In this document: piece by piece, positions 58,069-64,000 of the stretch | Layout: each line of letters starts with the position of its first letter | Position numbering within the stretch: the first letter of the stretch is position 1 | Origin: Liquidambar formosana | Taxonomy: Eukaryota; Streptophyta; Magnoliopsida; Saxifragales; Altingiaceae | Reading direction: 5' to 3' | Assembly: GCA_039720395.1 (NCBI GenBank) | Contig: CM077832.1 | Coordinates: forward strand, 34,151,258-34,215,257 | Length of the DNA stretch: 64,000 nt | The notes under the pieces: generated by a model | Databases searched by the model: none | Told to the model about the DNA's origin: nothing | What the model saw: only the letters and a program-made list of their open reading frames with translations | Made by a program: the position numbers and the translations under genes

Positions 58069-59640
58069 GGGTAAAATGCAAAAAACCCCCTCCTATTATT
58101 ACCCATTTTGCAAGATACCCCCTTCTATTAAAAAACCCATCAAAAAACCCCCCATATTGTTCCAGGGGGGTACACCGTTAACGGAAACTTGCAAAGTCCA
58201 TTCTGCCCTTGTATTTTTTTTTTTTTTTTGTAAATAAAATAGTTGATTTTCAGTTGATAAAAATTAATATTCTTATGAAACGGTGTCGTTTATATAAGAA
58301 ATAAAAATAAAAAATAAAAAAGAAGAGAACCATGAACGGAGATGAAGATGGACGGCATTCCATTTCTCCGGCGTACCATTTCTCCGGCATACCAGTCCGG
58401 GAAAGAGAGAAAAATGGAGAACTATGGATAGAGATGAAGATGAATACCAATCCAGCATGAATATGTAGTCAAAGAACCCTAAAAAAAAACCCGATGCCAC
58501 CAAGGAAAACCGCCGGTGCTCCGGCCAAACGCGCCACTAGAACCACCGCCAGAAAATCTACCTCCAAATCTCTCGCTGCTAGAGATCCCTCTGAATCTTT
58601 ACCCACAAATTCCCCAGAATTAAAGATCCCTGCGCCCGAACCCTCATCGGAAAGGGTTCCCGGAATTGCCCCTACAATTGATGCGGAAATCGCAGCGCCG
58701 GCGGCTACTGACGGAACCTTAGGTGAGACGGCGGCGCCTCCACCGGAAACCACCATTGTTGAAGCGTCTGTGCCCACTATTGAGGAACCTAGTCAAGAAA
58801 CGACGGTTGGAGGTACTGAAGGAAGTGGTGCCGTGCTTGAAAACGTTGAGAAAAGCGGGGTTTCCCCGCCGCTACCTGAAACCGCCCCCATTGGGGGCTC
58901 TGTGCTTTGAAGACGTTGAGAAAGATAGTGGAGACAAAGTGGTTGATGGTACCGGAGGGATTGGTGTGGAAATTGCGGTGGTGCCACCGCGCAAAACTGT
59001 GGTGAAGAAGAAGGTTAGGATTGTGAAGAAGGCTGCTTCCTCCTCTATTTCGCCGCAGACCCCTCAGCACCACCACCTCACTGTAAGGCACACCCAAATT
59101 CAGATCTGCAAAAAAATTTTGCTTCATCGCCGGAAAAAATGGTGTGCCATGGCTTCTTCTATGACGCCATCTTGGGGAAGAGCAGATCAGCATCTATGGT
59201 GGGAGTGGTGAGCAAATTAACGGTGGTTTATGGCTTCTTCCATGACGCAGTCAACGCGGGGTTTGCCATTTCCCCATCTTCATTCCTTTTCTCAGGTGGA
59301 AGCGCAACGGCGGCGGTAGCCACCGGTAACAGGAGCGGCGATAGGGACAGAGCACTATCAGGTGAGAGGCACGTGAGGGAGGAGAGGAAGAGAGAGGGTG
59401 AACTTAGATTAGGTCAACTCTTGTGCTTTAGTCAAGGGGTATTTTAGTCATAAAATGATGCTAATCATATCACGTGCCAGTCACGTGATCAATTTCCGTT
59501 ATTTTCCCTAACGGCATCCGGATGGAAGGGGGTTTTTGTCAACCCTGCACAATATGAGGGGTTTTTTGATGGGTTTTTTAATAGAAGGGGGTATCTTGCA
59601 AAATGGGTAATAATAGGAGGGGGTTTTTTGCATTTTACCC
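58069..59640. mobile_element. Pack-MULE 2, 83-base perfect TIRs, exact 9-base TSD
   Basis: 1572-base element starting GGGTAAAATGC and ending GCATTTTACCC. The first 83 bases of each end are perfect inverted copies; after one mismatch the match continues to about base 92. It is flanked by TAAAAAAAT at 58060-58068 and 59641-59649, an exact 9-base TSD, as for Mutator-like elements. The interior (about 58480-59380) is much more GC-rich than the surroundings and has a long coding-like frame, but no transposase. Near-identical TIRs imply a young insertion. It lies inside a hAT element (57510-59692). Confidence 0.85.
58494..59080 (+). pseudogene. Captured coding fragment in Pack-MULE 2 (basic, Pro/Ala/Glu-rich N-terminus)
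   Basis: An ATG at 58494 opens 138 codons beginning MPPRKTAGAPAKRATRTTAR, then a Pro/Ala/Glu/Thr-rich stretch, and stops at 58908-58910. The coding pattern resumes in another frame: EDVEKDSGDKVVDGTGG, then VVKKKVRIVKKAASSS up to about 59080. One extra base near 58905 explains the change, since the duplicated phrase LENVEKSG/(L)EDVEKDSG would then be continuous. Such basic N-termini with KKKVR patches occur in plant hnRNP/RRM-type nuclear proteins; the parent gene is a guess. It reads as the first exon of a host gene, captured and then frameshifted. Confidence 0.5.
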
Positions 59641-59649
59641 TAAAAAAAT
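59641..59649. repeat. Right TSD of Pack-MULE 2 (TAAAAAAAT)
   Basis: Exact 9-base copy of 58060-58068, directly outside the right terminal repeat. Confidence 0.8.
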
Positions 59650-59800
59650 TTAAAAGTGCAACTACTGAGAAAATTTTCTGAATCCACCCCTGGTCCCCTA
59701 GAAAATATCACTTTGAACAACTTTATAGGAAAAAGTTTTTCAAAATCTATCATTTAAGTAGATTATTTTCTCAAATATTTTTCCATCCTTTTAAAGGATA

Positions 59801-61734
59801 AAGTCACACTTTATGCGAAACTCACATGAATTCCACTCTATGTAAAAGAGATAAAATAAATTGTATACATAATTGGAAAGAGTTACAATTTTCAATTGTT
59901 TTTTTCTACTAATCATTAATTATTATCTCAATTTATAGCATTTCAACCTCGAGGGTGCCAATGACATGGTAGTCAAGAGGTCTACAGGCTGCAATGACTT
60001 TATATATAATTTTTTTTTTTTTGTTTTTGTTTTGTCCCTATAATATTTCTATAATTTCACTTTAGGTCCTTCTCATTATACTTTTGGCCCCTATATTTTT
60101 TTCCCACATGCTGCACAGCTATACGCTCATACCTATTCATTTTCCTTCTTTCTTTTGATCGTTCGTTTGTTTTGGTTTTGCTTGAAGCCTGTACCTATTC
60201 GTCACGTCACTTGCATCTCAGCAAAAGAAGTCTACATCTCTAGAGCGGTTGTTTTACCCACACGATATTACATTTTAAGCAAAATTTTTTATTTTTTATT
60301 TATAGCAATTTATTTATTTATTTATATTTTTTCTTTTGCTCGGCCAAGAGGCTAGACTCTAGTGGGGCTTCTTTTATGGAGTGGTTTTTTATTTGATTTC
60401 TTGAAATACAAAGCCTTTGATTTTTTTGGTATTCTAAATAAAAATAAAAATATAAAAATCAATCAAGTTTGGCTATCACACTCAAATTCTTGGTTCTATC
60501 ACTATTATTAAGTGTATGATTTCATATTCAAGTTTACAAAAAAGTATAAATATTTGGCAAAGTATAATAGTAAGTTTATATCTATGGACTAGATGTCGGC
60601 GTACATGCGTTGTATGTGCAAAAAAAAAACCCTCATCTGAAAAAAAGATTAAAAATAGTGAGAGAAAGTAAACAGTTTTTAAAAGATAAGAAAAAATAGG
60701 AATTAGGCAATTAGGGGTAGTTACAGGTAATCGTTGTAGAAAACAGATAAAGTTTTCCGAGTACCTAAGAAAGTGGAGAGAGTTTAGGAGTGTTTGTAAA
60801 AATGACTATTTTAATCGTAAAATGTAATTGTTTCTTAAAATCAGATGAGGGTTTTTGAATATTTTAATTTGTACATTTAATTAAAAGTACAATCAATTTC
60901 TATAATAGTACAGATAGATATAGATCATAAGAAAAAAATAATAAAACATAAAATAACCCTTAAAGGGGTGGATCAATAATTTCTTAGTAAAGGTTTAATC
61001 TTCACTCTTGGGTTTGACTTTGTATTCTCTGTGGGTTATAATCTTTTGTCGCTATAATCAAATCATTTCACATTGATTAGTGTATGTTTTGTACAAATCA
61101 CACATGGGCATAGAGGATACATGTATACAGCAACAACAGTGTGACAAGATTGGACAGTCGTGGGCTCGCGGCTGATGTTACACTTTTCCTTTGTAATTAA
61201 TCCAGCCCCAATGAAATCAATGAATGGACCATCTTTATCCCAAAAGAAAATTGCCTCTAGAAAACCAAACCGAGGGCTCTATTATGAAGTCGATAATAAT
61301 AATTATAATAATAATAATAATACGATAGTAACAAAAAAGGCGCAAGCAAGAAACTGATCTGATCCCATCAATCGTCATCGCAATTGCTAAGCACGCTAAA
61401 AGAGGAATTATCGCCACGTGGCACTCCGCTCACATATTTGCCTTTTTCGGGGGAATTACATATAGGCTCATTTAAGGATAAACTATTACAGTTCAATTAC
61501 ATTAGTAGTCATTTTTAGTTGAAGTAATAGTTATTTACTAATAAGTTAGTAATTATTTATATTGAACTATAATTATTTGCCCATAGCTGGACCTATCTGT
61601 AATTTGCTCGGGTACCGGTTTTTTCTTCTATTATAATTACCCTTTTTTTTTCGCTAAGAATCTATTATGATTACTCACGAGTCATAAGTCGCTATTAAAA
61701 ATATAAAACCAAATCCCCATTCGCGACCCCCGCC
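59801..61734. other. Gene-free AT-rich sequence
   Basis: A TAA/ATA-unit repeat near 61290-61322. No gene recognised. Confidence 0.45.
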
Positions 61735-62080
61735 TCTCTCTCTCTCTTCTCTTCTCCTTCCCTTCTCCTTCCTCTTTGTAAGGAGTTCTGTTTTCAGTTT
61801 TTTATTTTCTATTGAGACGGTGCTTCGAATTTGTGAGAATCATAGGGTTTTCTTCAATCCGATCGGTCGATCCAGTCGCCGAGAATCTCCATCTCTGTCT
61901 GATTGATTCCAAACCCCAACCATATATCTGTGTATGTATATAAAGCATCCACACACACGGTTTTCTCAGCCTGAGCCGAGTTTAATCTTTCACCGTGATA
62001 CTTGAATCGATGTGTGATTACTGTTTCTCAATGGTGCAGACGGTGGAGTGAGAGAAATACATCAACCGCCAGACAGACAG

Positions 62081-62121
<41 letters not shown>

Positions 62122-62180
62122 GGAGAGAAAAGGAGATTTTCAATTACCTGCTCTTCTTTCAATTTGCCGCTGACTATTAG
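61735..62180 (+). promoter_or_regulatory. Putative promoter / 5' leader of a gene continuing past the window
   Basis: A CT-rich block (61735-61780), TATATAAAG (about 61937-61945), higher GC, GA repeat and a possible donor TTAG|GTACAA near 62180 look like a promoter with leader exon and first intron. A 13-residue upstream frame starts at ATG 62010 and ends at TGA 62051. No main coding frame is visible before 64000, so the gene identity is unknown. Confidence 0.4.
62083..62118. repeat. (GA)18 microsatellite
   Basis: In the putative 5' leader near the window end; such runs are common in plant leaders. Confidence 0.95.
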
Positions 62181-64000
62181 GTACAACAAAAAGCTTATGC
62201 CTTTTTTTTTTTTTGCCCTTTATTTATTTATTTTTTTGTGACATGTAATTAGTTTAGGCATTATCTATAGTATTATCAGTGGATTTAGCTAAGTTTTACA
62301 GACAGATGTCTATATATATATATATGTATATATATTGCTCTAGTATCAATAGTTATGCTGGTTGATTAACGTTTATTCGTTGATGATATTGTTTGGAGTA
62401 ATGCTATGCTACCTTTTTTTTCTCCCCTTACAAACACTGTATGAAAACTTACATAGCATCAATGCTACCATTCATATCATAGCAAAGTGGACCTTGTTAT
62501 CCGTTAATTTGAAAAGTGCCATTGTCTTGTCCACTTTGTATCCATTTTTTTTTGTTTTTTTTTTTTCAAGAAGATTTTTGTTGCAAGGAATTTTTTTATG
62601 ATTTACTGGAAACGCTTTACAAATAAATAACTTTTTACTACAAAACTACACAAAGTAAATTTAGGATGCCATTTTAGACATGGAAGGATGGTGGTGGTTT
62701 TGTTTTGGAATGAATAATGAGAAATGATGGGCTCGTACTATTTGATGTGTTTTTAGTATAGGTTGTTGGTTTGTATAGAATAACTCTGATTTAGTGAGTT
62801 ATCTATTATTTTATGATTGATTGATACTGTTGTGACTGGTGCTATATTTCATATTTTGTTCGAATTTCCATATTAAGCATATGTTATGTTGTCTTGAAGA
62901 TTGTACAATGTACAGCATGAGTGGATAGAAATGTGAAACTTAGAAATGGTAGTGCTTGAACATGGGGATGGACTCTAAGGAAAGACTAACTGTGTATTTA
63001 ATGTGGCAAAGGAGGAGCTGCATTCTGCATTTCCAAGGGAATCTGGTAGTCTCTATAATGGTTGAATTGGATTCCACACTGTGATGATGCCCATTTTTGC
63101 TTTGGATAAATGCATTCCGAAGACTATGAGGCTTTTTGGGGGAACTATAAAGCCACTTCTTAGATAGACCTTTATTTATTTGAAAACCACAATGGTAACA
63201 CCTTAGCCATAGACTGCCTTCATAACAAGACCCTTCTTCTCTCCCAACCAAGTGATTTTGAACATAGAAAAGTAATAAATGGGGATTTGAACCAAGATTG
63301 GGTGGATGGGGATGATCATACACTTAAGAGGATTAAATATTTAGTATGACATTGGTCTCTTTCTATAAAGGAAAATGTAGATTGCTGCTATTTCTGCTAG
63401 TAAGTTCTGCATCCACTTATTGATTATTTCTTCCATATTACATGTGGACAAAGCAAAAACTTTGGTGAAGATTGTAGTTCCCATAAAATCAATGGAAAGA
63501 AATACATTTTTTTTTGTTTTTTGGACTTTGTCTTAATGGTTAAATCTATGGATTTGAAACATGCACACTAGTTGGAGAAAATTTTAGGGATTAGTTGTGA
63601 TTAGTTGGTTGAATCTAGCGTTGGACAGGGTGCTCAAATAGAGTTGGGGTAATGGGTGGAAAAATTTTACCCAAAAATTTGGAAAGTGGGATAAAAATGA
63701 AAATAAACAACATAGAGTTGGGATATTGGTTTTTCTATAAATTAACTATTAAAATTGGGAAAATAATTCATGTCTCAGCGGTTTTTGGTAGAATTTGGAA
63801 CTACCAATTTATCCTCTTTTTCAAATTGTAGTGTATCCCACAGATCAAGTAATTAAGGATCAATGCAAAATGATCAATCTAGTTCAAAGTTGGCCCTAGA
63901 GTTGGCAATGTGACATTAATTATGTTTGGGCCAAAAGAAAATTTTGTTGGCTACTTCACGAATTAAAGAGTATGGTTGGCATCACTCCCCCACCTCCCTT
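62181..64000. other. Possible first intron of an off-window gene
   Basis: AT-rich, T-rich on the plus strand, no credible frame. The minus-strand 127-codon frame at 62940-63323 shows no recognisable motif. Compatible with an intron following the leader at 61735-62180. Confidence 0.35.

Larger units (their letters stand above)
57510..59692. mobile_element. hAT-like element interrupted by Pack-MULE 2
   Basis: Ends CAGGGGCGGA and TCCACCCCTG, typical hAT termini, with flanks GTCCACTA (57502-57509) and GTCCCCTA (59693-59700), 7 of 8 matching as an 8-base TSD. Without Pack-MULE 2 and one TSD copy the element is about 600 bases and AT-rich, with no transposase. Confidence 0.7.
57396..59800. mobile_element. 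Foldback hAT-like MITE, interrupted (relative of 12209-12624)
   Basis: 57396-57509 (CCCTCAACTTT, TTTTATGAAAAACAC, GAAAATTAACTA) and 59693-about 59800 (TTTGAACAACTTTATAG, CAAAATCTATCATTTAAGTA) match, in order, the two halves of the uninterrupted element at 12209-12624. The CAGGGGCGGA element split it. Its outer ends are degraded. Confidence 0.55.

Noticed and set aside
62940..63323. 127-codon minus-strand frame near the end
   Set aside because: No motif; probably chance in intronic or intergenic sequence.

Overview
The window looks like nuclear DNA from a flowering plant, probably a eudicot. It is AT-rich, has long gene-poor stretches with many A/T runs and dinucleotide repeats, contains interrupted genes with GT-AG introns, and is full of small non-autonomous transposons, SINEs and retroelement debris. 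No species is assigned. I saw no standalone tRNA or rRNA gene, no CRISPR array and no prokaryote-type operon.

Recognisable host genes are few. (1) About 20.65-38.35 kb is a direct tandem duplication of a plant major facilitator superfamily (MFS) transporter gene of the Arabidopsis At1g78130 (UNE2)-like group. Copy A (21778-28297, three exons, 519 codons plus stop) is intact. Copy B (31729-36413) keeps the same three exons and splice sites but has two single-base insertions and looks like a recent pseudogene, unless these are assembly errors. The copies differ by insertions: a hAT-like element about 0.2 kb upstream of the copy A start, several nested elements in intron 2 of A, two SINEs downstream of A, an RNase H fragment in intron 1 of B, and an LTR-like block downstream of B. 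(2) 43597-44985 is a single-exon gene for a plant membrane protein of unknown function with a lysine/threonine/serine-rich low-complexity segment. (3) The last 2.3 kb may hold the promoter and 5' leader of a gene whose coding part lies beyond the window.

The rest is a layered transposon landscape. The best results are two gene-fragment-carrying Mutator-like elements (Pack-MULE type), each with terminal inverted repeats (TIRs) and a target-site duplication (TSD). The first, at 15349-18218, holds two spliceable exons of a tropinone-reductase-like short-chain dehydrogenase. The second, at 58069-59640, has 83-base perfect terminal repeats, an exact 9-base TSD and a GC-rich coding-like fragment. 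Both are nested. The first sits inside a GAGCATCTCCAA-type MITE. The second sits inside a hAT element, which itself sits inside a foldback element whose uninterrupted relative is at 12209-12624. A third long-TIR element spans 9338-10989.

Layout: 1-9.3 kb, intergenic with MITEs and a 75-base tandem repeat; 9.3-12.6 kb, long-TIR element, small MULE MITE, foldback element; 14.2-18.4 kb, MITE cluster with Pack-MULE 1; 18.4-20.6 kb, MITEs; 20.65-38.35 kb, MFS duplication; 38.3-43.4 kb, intergenic repeats; 43.4-45.3 kb, membrane protein gene; 45.3-57.4 kb, intergenic with a 147-base tandem repeat, MULE MITEs and an inverted LTR-like copy; 57.4-59.8 kb, three-layer nest with Pack-MULE 2; 59.8-64 kb, mostly unannotated, ending in the putative 5' leader. 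All family and boundary assignments come from reading the sequence by eye; no alignment or database search was run.
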